DNA of 64,000 nucleotides from Castor canadensis. Its lineage: Eukaryota; Chordata; Mammalia; Rodentia; Castoridae. A model generated the notes under the pieces. It made no database searches. It was not told the DNA's origin and was given only the letters and a program-made list of their open reading frames with translations. Within the stretch, counting starts at the first letter, position 1, and the number at the start of each line of letters is the position of its first letter. The stretch spans positions 12,087,014 to 12,151,013 of the forward strand of contig NC_133403.1 of NCBI RefSeq assembly GCF_047511655.1, given 5' to 3'. Positions 22,690 through 32,940 of this stretch are shown one piece after another. The translations under genes were made by a program, and so were the position numbers.

Positions 22690-23283
22690 CAACAAGGCAT
22701 CTTTCTCAGGTTAAGCATGAACAACTTTATCTTTTCCCACCCTTCAAGGGACCAACTCAGGACCTAGGTCACTGCTCTGACAACAGCTGAGGAGTACATG
22801 GTTTATACAAAATCTGTTCTGTACTTAATGGCAGCAAAACCACAGCCGTATCTCTGTAAGCACCAGGATGAGCATCTGGCCTAATACAGAGGAGGCAGCA
22901 AGATGACCAATGGACTCATGCATATCCACTCACAGCTCCATTTAATTCTAGCCCCCTTGGGGAAGTGAGTACAAAGGATATTGAAGCTGACTTGGCCTTT
23001 TTGGGGGATAAGTTTAAGAGTATAATCATTTGAAATACTTGGTACCAAAAGTGGGATTCCAAATGTTTCTGGATGTTGCAGTATTTGCTTATTCATAATA
23101 AGATATCTTGGGAATGGGACCCAAATATAAACACAAAACTCATATTAATATGCATCACCTCATAGGCTTATCATTAACTTGTGATGACAACACTTAAAAA
23201 TCTACTCTTATCAATTTTGAGGTACACACTGCTATTAACTATAGTAACCATGCTGTACCCTAGGGATCTTTTAATAAGCCTTC
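22690..23283. other. PRAME 5' intron, unique sequence
   Basis: Lies upstream of the first coding exon and presumably within the long 5' intron. No further exon recognised with confidence. Confidence 0.4.
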
Positions 23284-23488
23284 ACTAGCCAGGTCCCAGT
23301 GGCTCATGTCTATAATCCTAGCTACTCAAGAGGCAGAGATCAGGAGGACTCAAAAGCCAGTCCTGGGCAAATAGTTCACAAGACCCTATCTCGAAAAAAC
23401 CCATCATGATAAAAAAAAAAAGGGCTGGTGGAATGCCTCATGATTCCTGAGTTCAAACCCCAATACTGCAAACAAACAAACAAAAAAG
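23284..23488 (+). mobile_element. Composite SINE
   Basis: Shows cagtggctcatgtctataat, agttcacaagaccctatctc, agggctggtggaatgcctca and gagttcaaaccccaatactg with aaac tail. Confidence 0.85.
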
Positions 23489-23755
23489 CCTTCACTCCAA
23501 TAAAAAACAGAAGGAAAGTAAATACGGAAAAAAGAAAAAGAAAATAAAAAAGACTTCACTGCTAAAAATATTTTATGATGTATTTTTAAGCTTTTACTTG
23601 GAAAAAAAGCTTAACAAGTTATATGTCAAAGCCATAAATGCTACAAATTATAACTACTGGTCACACACTGAATACATAAAATATCAGTAAAAAGTAAAAT
23701 TTTAACAAATCAGGTGTCTTTCCAAAAGAAAAAAAAATTAATCATTTAAGAAATT

Positions 23756-24260
23756 ATAACCAGGTGTGGTGGTACATGCCTGTAATCTCAACACTTTGGA
23801 AAAGCAGGCAGGAAGATCATAAGTTTGAGGCCAAACCAGGCAAAGGTACCAGCAAGACCCTGTCTAATAGAGTAAGGCTTGGTATCAATAGCTCACACCT
23901 GTAATCCTAACTACTAGGAGGCTGAGATCAGGAGGACTGCAGTTTGAGGCCAGCCCTGACAAAAGTTTTGTGAGACCCTCCTCTCTACCAGTAGCTGAGT
24001 ATGGTGGTTCATGCCTGCCATCCCAGTTATAGTGGAAAGTATAAGATAGGAGGGTCATAGTCCAGGTCAGCCTCAGCAAAAAGTGAGACCCTATCTCAAA
24101 AATAACCAGGGTAAAACGGGCTGGAGGCATAGCTCAAGCAATAAAGTACCTGCCTAGCAAGTGCAGAGTACTGAGTTCAAACCCCAGGGATTAGGATCAT
24201 AGCTTGAGTGGTACAGTGTTTGCCTTGCAAGACCCTAGGTTCAATTTCCAGCAATGCTCC
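23756..24260 (+). mobile_element. B1-like SINE, composite SINE and a tRNA-like SINE in a row
   Basis: 23756-23875 is B1-like (ggtggtacatgcctgtaatc). 23876-24190 is the composite type (agctcacacctgtaatccta; tacctgcctagcaagtgcag). 24191-24260 is a tRNA-like unit (tgagtggtacagtgtttgcc; ggttcaatttccagcaatg). Confidence 0.75.
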
Positions 24261-25059
24261 AGGTTTCTGGATCCCTCCCCTGGATCCCCAGAAACTGTTA
24301 TAGGCCTCTCTGGGCACGCCTCTCCTTTGCACCTAACAAGCTTCCAATGGAGGAGAAAAATCAAATTCCATTACTGGAGCTCCACCCAGTGAATCTGGGT
24401 ATGAGTTTTTTTTTTTTTTTTTTTTTTTTACTTTCTCCTGATTGAAACCCATGACCATTTACTAAAGGGAAAGAAATAGAAAATCAACTGAAAGTTTAAT
24501 TGTGGGAGGGATTTGGAGCCACAAAGAATTTATCTAACATGTTTTATGAAGAGCATGGTGTCATCACAAATGGGGGCAGGGGTACAGATGATGAACTAAA
24601 TATCCTTAAGTATCACACTGTCATTTACAATTTACATTTCCTACACAGCAAATCACATGTCCATTTTGAAGGAAAGGTTCATAAGCATGGCCACCTAACA
24701 CACCTCTGATAGAAAGAAAACTCATTTTTGGCCAGGCCTTCTATTTAAGTAGAAACAGAAATAACTATTTCTACTGGTTTCAAATATCTCTCTTTAGTAG
24801 TTAATGCTCATGGAGTTATTTAAAAGAGGATCCTCTATACATTTATTTAACTGGATTATCTTCTGACTTTTCTTCTTGTGTTCTGTTTTACAATGGTGTT
24901 TCCAGTTTTAGGCTTACACAACAGGTTCTTATACTTCAGTTATCTGTCCCTTCCTCAAATACTAATTAATACATCACTGGTCAAGAAACCTACCAGGCCA
25001 GATTGGCCAATACCCTAATTCTCTCAAGATTGAGGAATTTTCAAAACTTAAGGGGAGGA
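24261..25059. other. PRAME 5' intron, mostly unassigned
   Basis: Contains a poly-T run near 24405-24430. No exon or repeat family recognised otherwise. Confidence 0.4.
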
Positions 25060-26107
25060 ATTTTAACAGGTGCTTAAAAACCACTTTTGCTAAAAAACAC
25101 TGACTCCTTAGTTGGGCCCATGAATTAACTAAAAGCAGAAAAGCTTGGTATCCCTGCCTCTATTTTGTATGTCTTTGCTCTCTGCAGTCACTTTAAACCA
25201 CTGATTGTAACAGGACTGATCAATAACATCTTCATGACAAAGGACAAAAACTACCCCTAAGAAACAGAAGAGACAAACAGGACAGACCACCTACTTGGCA
25301 GCAACTGACTTGTTTATCCCTGATCAGTGATAACACAAATAACTTCTCTGAACCCCTTTTAAAACAAGGACTGAGATAATGATTCACTGGAAACACACTG
25401 TAAGAATCAGCTTAGGTTGGGTCTTTTCTGTCAAAGGTTTAATCAGTAATAACTGCCTTACTAACCTGCTTCCCATATGCTCACTTCATGGACTCTGCTT
25501 AACCTGGTAAGTTTCTAACAAGAACAAAGGGTTGTTAACCTCAGCTAGACAAAATTCTGCTAGATGCCCTGGTTCCAGAACTGATAACCAAAAACAGGTA
25601 TTGCTTCCCTGAACTTTTAAATTTGTCCCTAAAGCCCCCTCCCAATCTGGCCCCTTTTACAATCAGCCAATCCCATAGACTGTAAACCTGAAACCTGCCT
25701 AATCCAGGGAAGGGGCAACATTGTGTTAGAGATAAAACCCTAGCAGACTTTGGTGTGTTTGCTTCTCAGACTCTTTGGTGAGTACCCTTTTGCAGAAGTA
25801 AAATTTGCCTTACCTCTTGACTTCTGAGTTGTGTTCTCTTGTGACACCCCAATATCTTAAAGATATTTCTGACACACACCTATAACAAGGACCATTCAAT
25901 AATTCTTCATGTTTGTACATCAGATTTGGCTGAACATGAACTGAAGTGTTTTCTTACCATGGCATGCCCGTCACAAAATAAATCTCCTTTCTCTACCCTT
26001 CAATAATGTCTCTTTATTTTGACGTATAGGGGCAAAGTGGTGGGATCTGACATTTGAAGTCCTAGGAGTTTAGACCTGGGACCTAATACTCCAGTTTCAG
26101 AGTCAGT
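25060..26107 (+). mobile_element. LTR-like element, family A (copy 2), interrupted
   Basis: Aligns with the element at 14305-14954: acatcttcatgacaaaggac, actgagataatgattcac, aaataaatctcctttctcta, and tactccagtttcag at the end. A second, unrelated LTR (25399-25874) sits inside it. Ancient solo LTR fossil; the exact left end is unclear. Confidence 0.6.
25399..25874 (+). mobile_element. Nested solo LTR with 5-bp target-site duplication
   Basis: Begins TGTAAGAATCAGCTTAGG and ends TTTCTGACA, flanked on both sides by cacac (25394-25398 and 25875-25879). The host LTR sequence resumes in register after it. A 476-bp length, a TATA-like gataaaacc near 25732 and a downstream promoter-to-poly(A) layout fit a retroviral LTR. 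A 5-bp duplication fits several ERV classes. It is younger than its host LTR. Confidence 0.75.
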
Positions 26108-26117
26108 AACAAAAATT

Positions 26118-26430
26118 TTTTTTGGCTGTGCTGGGGATTGAACTCAGGGTCTGCACCTTGAACCACTCCACCAGCCCCCTCCCATTTTTTTGTGAAGGGT
26201 TTTTTCAAGATAGTCTCTCACACTATTTGCCTGGGCTGTCTTTAAACCACGATCTTCCTGATCTCTGCCTCTAGTTAGGATTAGAGGCATGAGCCATCCT
26301 TGCTGGGCTAAATGCAAGAATTTTGACTGATAAAAGTTTTTGTTTTGAGACTTTAAACTGGTGGTCCTCTTGCCTTGGCCTCTTTAGTGATGGGATTACA
26401 AGATGTGCCACCACACCTGGAGCGAGTTCT
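26118..26430 (-). mobile_element. Composite SINE followed by a B1-like SINE
   Basis: The plus strand shows ctggggattgaactcagggt, tcctgatctctgcctctagt, and a second unit with gatgggattacaagatgtgc, both in reverse. Confidence 0.7.
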
Positions 26431-26689
26431 TTGTTTTTACTGGCTAAGTATCTAAACATAAGACATTTATTTTCCCAAGGGATTGGCTACTATATAAATA
26501 CGTTAGGAGAAAAACTTGGCATAGAGGGAGAGCATCAGGTCTTGAATTATATACATTTAAGCCTATTTTATGAGCTCAAAAATATCATTTAAATGATGGT
26601 GTTACTTTCAACAAAGAAAGACAGGCATTTTTTTTCCCTTCTCAAAGGCTGTTATTTAAAAAGCATAAAGCATTAAACATGTACAAAGC

Positions 26690-26975
26690 CCAGGCACGAT
26701 GGCTTAAGCCTGTAAACCTATCTACTCCAGAAGAAGCAACGATCAGAAAGATCTTGGTTTGAGTCAAGGCTGACAAAAAAGTTCTTAAGACCCTCATCTC
26801 AACCAATAAAAGCTGGGTGTGGTGAGGTGCATCTGTCATCCCAGCTACGAATAGAATAGTGGTCCAGGTTGGCATAAAAGTGAGAACCTATTTGAAAAAT
26901 GACTAAAGCAAAAAGAGCTGGGGGCATGGCTCAAGTGGTACAGCACCTGCCTAGCAAGTATATAAGGCCGAGTAC
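26690..26975 (+). mobile_element. Composite SINE
   Basis: Shows ggcttaagcctgtaaaccta, agaccctcatctcaaccaat, ctgtcatcccagctacgaat and ggctcaagtggtacagcacc. Confidence 0.75.
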
Positions 26976-28549
26976 AAAAAGTACAAAGTAGTAAATGCTT
27001 ATGGGTACAGATAGCAAGTGTTTTAACATAAAAAACCCCCTGCGGCCCCATGACAGATTGGCCAATTTGATTTAGTAAGTAGTATATAAGTATTTAATCA
27101 CATTTTCCTTTCATTACTATCTCTGAAATTGTGGTCTGAATCCTTGTGATATCACATAGTTGACACTAAGGAAATTTTGTTTACATATTATTTCTGAAGT
27201 TATAAATTAAGACTGTTAATGATTTTTGCAGAATCTTTTTAGATCTTACTCTGTTACTTTCTATGCTGTTTATCAAGTTTGAGGAAACATCTACTTTCGA
27301 TTACTTTCATAAAATGCAAACATTTTAATAAAAATGAAGAGTTCCTGATACCAAGACAGACCAATTAAAAAGATTTTTCTTATACTTTGTTTCCCAGAAG
27401 ATGCAATGATCAAACAATATTTAGGTATCACCTGTACTGCTTCCAGCCTAACTGCCTGAAGATGTTTGAGCAGTTCTAATGGTCTTGACTGTGAAACTCT
27501 TTGGGGGTGGGGAGTGAGGGGGTGGGGGTGTGGAGACGGGACTGGACACAGAGCAGAGGGTCTAGAGCCTACAGATGTGCCTCTATATAGGCCCATGGAA
27601 GAGTCATTTATGACCTCTACCCATAATAAAATCTACTTATAACTTTGTTTCACTATATGGTTCTATAAAAAGGTAAGTTTCTTCTTAGGTACAGGCTACC
27701 AAGGAGCTTCAAGGTTGTAAATCATTCATTTTATTTCCTAATTAGGAAAAGACATGGAAGATTACTGGCCATAATCCTTGCTTTGTAGGAAGCACTATGC
27801 ACTTGAAGCCAGGAGGCTTATGCTTTTTTCCTAAAGATCCACCATAGTTTTTTGTGAAGTGCTTGTGCAGGTATTAAACTGGCTATTTGGTGCTGGGATT
27901 TTGCTTTCCTGTTTCTGTTATTTACTATTCATAAAAAACAAAAGCAATCCTCCCTCCTCCAATCCCAAACAACTGCAAAGGTTGGTAGTATAAACACTGC
28001 AATGTGATTGTTTAATTTAAATCTGTGTGTCAAAACAAAGTGAATCTGCATTTGTATTAATTTTGACCAAGCAACTAAAGTACAATGTCCTTTGTTTTAC
28101 TGCTCTGAAAACTAATTTTATTAGCCTGGGGAGTGATTTTTCTTTAGTCCTCAATGTGTAGGCTGTTTTGTATATTCATGAACCACTGACACTTTTGCTA
28201 TCATATACTGTTAGGCTTGGGAACTTCTCTGGTAAATCAAACAAGTATTTTCTAGAACACATACAGAATAGTGGTTTTTAGGGAAAAAACTGATTTAAGT
28301 TGCTAAAGTTAAAGGAGAACAAATTTGTATTTCTCAAAGTAGGTTCTGATACATCACAAAAATTATAGTGTTTATAGGTAGACACTAATTTTAAATATGA
28401 AAAATCCAAAACACTCCTTTATTTGTGCACCAATGAGTGAATTTAGTGCATGTAGTGAACTTAACTTATAGGTGAACCTTTTTTTGTATGAAATTATGTG
28501 GAAAAATTTTTAATAAATGATTCACATTCTGTGGTTTAAACAAATAAAA
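26976..28549. other. PRAME 5' intron, unique sequence
   Basis: No exon or repeat family recognised over about 1.5 kb. The only notable item is the G-rich tract at 27499-27540. Confidence 0.4.
27499..27540 (+). repeat. G-rich tract with quadruplex potential
   Basis: Runs of three to five G separated by one to four bases (e.g. ggggtggggagtgaggggg), enough for a G-quadruplex on the plus strand. Confidence 0.7.
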
Positions 28550-28760
28550 CAAAGCCAGGTATGGTGGTGCCTGTCTTTAATTCCAGCTACTCAGCAGGTG
28601 GAGATAGCAGGATCATGGTACAAGGCTGGCTAGGACAAATGTTCAGACCCTATTTGAAAAACAAACTAAAAGCAAAGAGATTGGGGTCACTGGCTTAAGT
28701 GGTATATCACACACTAAGCAAGCACCAGGCCCTGAGTTCAATTCCTACTACTATAAAAAA
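28550..28760 (+). mobile_element. Composite SINE
   Basis: Shows gccaggtatggtggtgcctg, cagctactcagcaggtggag and ggcttaagtggtatatcaca, then gagttcaattcctactacta with A-rich tail. Confidence 0.75.
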
Positions 28761-29654
28761 ATAAAATAAACCACCAACAATAAAAAAATCCTAAAGTCTC
28801 TTGTTTGATGTAAGAATTAGGCAGGGAGTCAGGAAACCTGATAGCTGAGACTGATAGCTTGTATGTTGATAAGGAATTACATCCTGGACTGCTGATCTTA
28901 ATGGAACTACTTGAGATTTACAGCAGAGTCTTGCTGACCCATAATCCTCCACAGCTTGCAGAAAAAATGACAGCCTAGTCTGAACTTCCAAGGCCAAGAA
29001 CTACATCACTGGAAATGTGGGAGTAGCTGACATATACCCCAAAAGTTAGTAACACATTAGTCCAGTTTTCCAGAATTGACCACCCTGTGTGTGTAGACCA
29101 CAATAAAAGTCCACTCTTTGGTGTCTAAATACCCTGACGCTGTGAATGTGACCATTATTTGAGAACAGGGTCCCTAACACACCATGGTTGCTTCTTACAA
29201 AACAGCAGCAGGACCCATTGGCAATGTGGGAAATGATTTGAGAAAATAAAGGCTGTTCCTGTTTCTGCCTTCCCTAGGAAGGGCATCAGGATGGAGAATC
29301 CCTTGTAGCTTCTCAGTGAGAAGGACCAGGGCAACAGGGCTTCTCCAGGTACTAGAAACAGATCAGAGGGCCATCTTACCAAGATGTCTTCTCTACACGC
29401 TGGCCCAACACAGACTGGCAAATCTTCCAACACTTCGTTCTCCAGATGTCCTATCCTGTCAGTCACCAGCTTCCACACAAGTCAGAGCAGTAACCAGAAT
29501 GCTCCAAAAACAAGGAGACTGTTTTAACATATCCTTAACGAAGCAACAGCCCTGGGAGAAGTGCTGAGGAAACACACTGCAGGACTCCATCCTGCCCTGT
29601 CAACGGGGACTCTCCTCTTTTTGGTTGTTTTGGGTTATTTTGTTGTTGTGGTTT
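28761..29654. other. PRAME 5' intron, nothing recognised
   Basis: Overlapping small frames on both strands (29155-29567) show no known domain. A possible non-coding exon cannot be excluded. Confidence 0.35.
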
Positions 29655-29768
29655 TATTTATTTATTTTTTGAGAAAGGATCTCTATGTAGCCCAGGCTGG
29701 CCTTGAACCCGCGATCCTTTCTCTCTCACCCTCCCCAGTACTAAGGTGTGCATCACCGTACCAAGCTC
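29655..29768 (-). mobile_element. B1-like SINE
   Basis: The plus strand shows ttttttgagaaaggatctct, gcccaggctggccttgaacc and taaggtgtgcatcaccgtac. Confidence 0.75.
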
Positions 29769-29919
29769 AGGAGTCTGCTTCATCTCCCTATCTTTTTTCA
29801 TTTTTTCCTTTTTCTTAGTTTCTATCTCCAACTCTCAAAACTGAGGACGATCTCGGTGAGAGACCCCGTGCGGGTCACAAGTGACTTTTCCTCAAGAACC
29901 CTGACCCTGACCCTGCGTC

Positions 29920-30495
29920 CCTCCCCCCATCCCCCTCCCCCTCTCCCTCCCTCTCCCCCCTCCCCCTTCCTCCCACCCCCCTCCCCCCCTCTGCGCACAG
30001 CTGAGTTGCCTGCACCTCTCCACATCCCCACCCTCTTCCCCCTCCCCCTCTCCCTTCCCACACCCCTCCCCCTCCGCGTCCCCCTCCCCCTCTTCCCCCC
30101 TCCCCCCCACAGCTGAGTTGCCTGCACCTCTCCACATCCCCACCCTCTTCCCCCTCCCCCTCTCCCTTCCCACACCCCTCCCCCTCCGCGTCCCCCTCCC
30201 CCTCTTCCCCCCTCCCCCCCCACAGCTGAGTTGCCTGCACCTCTCCACATCCCCACCCTCTTCCCCCTCCCCCTCTCCCTTCCCACACCCCTCCCCCCTC
30301 CGTGTCCCCCTCCCCCTCTTCCCCCCTCCCCCCCCACAGCTGAGTTGCCTGCACCTCTCCACATCCCCACCCTCTTCCCCCCACCCCACCCCTCCCCCTC
30401 CCCTTCCCACACCCCTCCCCCCTCCGTGTCCCCCTCCCCCTCTTCCCCCCTCCCCCCCACAGCTGAGTTGCCTGCACCTCTCCACATCCCCAGGG
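29920..30495. repeat. C-rich minisatellite, about 113-bp unit
   Basis: The phrase cacagctgagttgcctgcac recurs at 29996, 30108, 30221, 30335 and 30458, giving periods of 112, 113, 114 and 123 bases. Between the phrases the plus strand is almost pure C and T (ccctccccctctcccttccc type), with ccgcgt or ccgtgt once per unit. The last copy is cut short at about 30493. The preceding 29920-29995 holds a related C/T-rich partial unit. Long minus-strand open frames across it (repeating WRGAGNSAVGG) reflect the repeat and not a gene. Confidence 0.95.
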
Positions 30496-30750
30496 GCCGC
30501 CCCATTTCAACGCCCCCCGACCCCCGACCCCAGGCAGCAAAAGTGCGGCCAGGCGCAGGCCAAGTCTCAAATTCCTCGACATGGCGGGGCGGACTTGGGT
30601 TCTCACATTGCCACCTAAGCGCTTCGGCCCTATATTGATAACTCACTTTCGGATGGATGACGGGGACCCCCCTCCCCGGACGGGTGGGGACCAGGAGAAG
30701 GCCAGGGTCACCCCATGAGAAAAAGGGGAGGAAACAGAGTTTGAACTTAC

Positions 30751-30900
30751 CTTTCCTTCCACACCACGCACCTCACCACGTGCTGGAGCAGGCGGGGCGG
30801 CCAGATGAAGAGAACCTCACGGTGACTCAGCAAGTTTCCTGGCGCTCGAAGACGCCAGGTCCACCAATCCCGGCTTTCCTTTCCTTCTCGGGAGAAATCT
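30751..30900 (-). other. PRAME: Probable PRAME 5' untranslated exon
   Basis: On the minus strand the sequence runs from the TCTCGCGAGA promoter motif to GGAAAG followed by gtaagt, a near-consensus donor (GT at 30750-30749). It has no credible start codon leading into PRAME, as expected for a leader exon. The 5' limit is a guess. A transcript splicing from 30751 to an acceptor such as 22672 would confirm it. Confidence 0.55.
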
Positions 30901-30907
30901 CGCGAGA
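30898..30907. promoter_or_regulatory. TCTCGCGAGA palindrome
   Basis: Exact TCTCGCGAGA, an element known from TATA-less, often bidirectional housekeeping promoters and linked in the literature with Kaiso (ZBTB33) and related factors. Its presence is seen directly; its role here is inferred. Confidence 0.85.
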
Positions 30908-31045
30908 TCCAGTAGGGGCCTGCGGAGAGTCTAGAAAGTTCTGAACGCTGGCTGTGCGTGGGAGGGGTGGGGTGGGAAGAAGGAGTTGAGGAGAGGAGGG
31001 GCCGGGGATGCGCAGCCCTGTGGACCATCCTGCCAGGCAGCCTGG

Positions 31046-31370
31046 GGAGGAAGGCGGGAGGGGGGGGAGGGGAGGAAGGCGGGAGGGGGGGAGGAGAGGA
31101 AGGCAGGGGGAGGGGAGGAAAGCGGGGGGGGGGGGGGGGGGAGGGGAGGAAGGCGGGGGGAGGGGAGGAAGGCGGGGGGGGAGGGGAGGAAGGCGGGAGG
31201 GGGGAGGGGAGGAAGGCGGGGGGGGGAAGGAAGGTGGGGGGAGGGGAGTAAGGCGGGGGGGGAAGGAAGGCGGGGGGCGGAGGGGAGGAAAGCGGGGGGG
31301 GGGGGTGGGAGGGAAGGCGGGGGGAGAGGAAGACGGTGGGGGGGGGGGAGGAAGGCGGGAGGAGGCCTGA
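31046..31370. repeat. G-rich minisatellite-like array
   Basis: Short units of the kind ggggaggaaggcggg, 15-35 bases long, repeated imperfectly with homopolymer G runs up to about 18 (31120-31141). It has very strong quadruplex potential on the plus strand. The exact copy number is hard to trust in assemblies. Confidence 0.95.
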
Positions 31371-32459
31371 GTGGGTGGAGGCGGGAGTGGACAGGTGGGG
31401 ATGCCGGGTGGGAGGGGACAGGCTGTGAACTGCAAGTAGGAGAGGGTGGGGACACAGGACTAGGTGGGGGTTGAAGGGTGGGGCCAGGGGATGAGGTGGG
31501 AGGAGGGGGAGCAGGAATGGAGGGGGCTCCTTCCTGGGGCCAGGGTGTGAACTCTTACTCCATGGCACCCCAGATCCCCTGAGCTATGGTGCTAGCTGCC
31601 CTCCTTCCTTCTTCTTCCGGGAGAACCGCTACACTGCTCTTGGGGTGTGTGTTGGGGGGGGTCCCGTACTCCCTCCTCTCTCGACCTATTTGTACAACCC
31701 TGAACTGAAAAAATCTCCGTCTGGATTCGGTTCACCTGCCCTTCCTCTAGGGTTTTCCTGACTCCTTGCCTTGGGTTGTGTTTTCCAGCGCTTTGTCACG
31801 GGACCACCTATTCCTACCTTAGCTCTACCCACTGGCTTTACCTCTACCCTAGACCCCTACCCAGTTAGTTCAGCTTCTGCTTGTCCTGGGTTTCTTCTTT
31901 TTTATGTGATGAAAAGTCCTGACTGGGGAGCAGAGCCAAACTGCACTGCCTGCCTTCACCACTGGGGGGGTGTTTTCTCCATCTGCGGCCACCTGGGAAA
32001 TGGGGGCCTGGAATGGTTTGAAAGGCCTGGTCAGTTTTGGGCACTTGCTTCTGCCCACTCTCTTTGGGCCTGGGGAAGGTGGAGTCAGGATTCTGGAGAT
32101 CTGTGGAAGATCCTCCTTGGTGAAGAGATGGGGGAGGGAATATCAGCAAAGGGGAGGCCACATTCAAGGTCATCCAAGTTTGGGCTCAGGATCTCTTTGG
32201 GTCTTTTGAATTTAGTTTCCTTGTTCTGTCCTGGGGTCTTCTCAACCTCCACAAACTGTATTTCTGCAAGGGGTAGAGAGCTCTGGGGCTAAGTCTCTGT
32301 CATTCAAGTGACCCCCTTGCCCCCCAAACTCTCAAGCCCAGGCTGTGGTGACCCTGGTGGCTAAGAGAAGCAGGCAGTGTGGTGGTTGTGGGAAATGGTG
32401 AGGGAAACAAAGTCACCAAGACCGCTTTGCAGGAAGCAGGAATTTTATGATGCTAGCAG
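31371..32459. other. CpG-island shore, nothing recognised
   Basis: GC-rich flank without a clear gene. A 173-codon plus-strand frame (31771-32292) has no recognised domain. It could be part of a divergent non-coding transcript from the promoter. Confidence 0.35.
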
Positions 32460-32619
32460 TAATTATTTTCAGTAATAAATATTTTAGTTAATTATTGTTT
32501 CCTAGCTTTTGTGAAAACACAAAGGATATAGACTCTAATTTGACAGGTGATGAAATCAGACATAGTTAAAGTACATGATACAAAGTAAAATCTGTGAAGA
32601 CTTAAACTTGTTTTGTAGG

Positions 32620-32940
32620 ACTGGACATGATTGCTCATGCTTATAATCCCAGTTACTTGGGAGGTGTGGATTGGGAGAAATGTGTTCCAAAGCCATCATA
32701 GGCAAAAAATTTAGTAATATACCATTCCAAATTCAAAAGCTGACATGGAGACACATGTCAGTAATCAAAGCTCTACTGGAGGCATAAAAAAACCTGATGG
32801 AGGTCAAAAAAAAAAAAAAACTGGGAACACTCTTTGAAAAATAACTAAAGGTAAAGGACTGGGAGTGTAGCTTAAATTGGTAAAGTGCTTGCCTTCTAAA
32901 CATGAGGACCTGTTTTGGAAACCCAGTTCCACCAAATAAT
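32620..32940 (+). mobile_element. Composite SINE
   Basis: Shows gattgctcatgcttataatc, tgacatggagacacatgtca and gtgtagcttaaattggtaaa, diverged. It is shared at its left end with copy 2 at about 43740, so the insertion predates the duplication. Confidence 0.65.

Larger units (their letters stand above)
30496..30960 (-). promoter_or_regulatory. PRAME: CpG-rich promoter, probably PRAME
   Basis: A CpG-dense, TATA-less stretch about 8 kb upstream of the PRAME coding exons. It contains the palindrome TCTCGCGAGA (30898-30907), a CCAAT box on the plus strand (30864-30868; ATTGG on minus) and a strong minus-strand splice donor at 30751/30750. The assignment to PRAME is inferred from position and strand. 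Divergent transcription to the right is possible. Confidence 0.7.

Noticed and set aside
29822-30646. Long minus-strand open frames (up to 274 codons) with repeating WRGAGNSAVGG
   Set aside because: They are open in three frames at once because the G-rich minisatellite lacks stops. The unit length varies (112-123), so no single frame is conserved across units.
30747-31568. Proline-rich minus-strand open frames and glycine-rich plus-strand frames over the G-rich array
   Set aside because: Low-complexity translation of a GC-rich tandem array, open in several frames on both strands, with no domain.
31771-32292. 173-codon plus-strand frame near the CpG island
   Set aside because: No domain or homologue recognised, and no splice context. 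It could be chance in GC-rich DNA, so it is noted only as part of the island shore.
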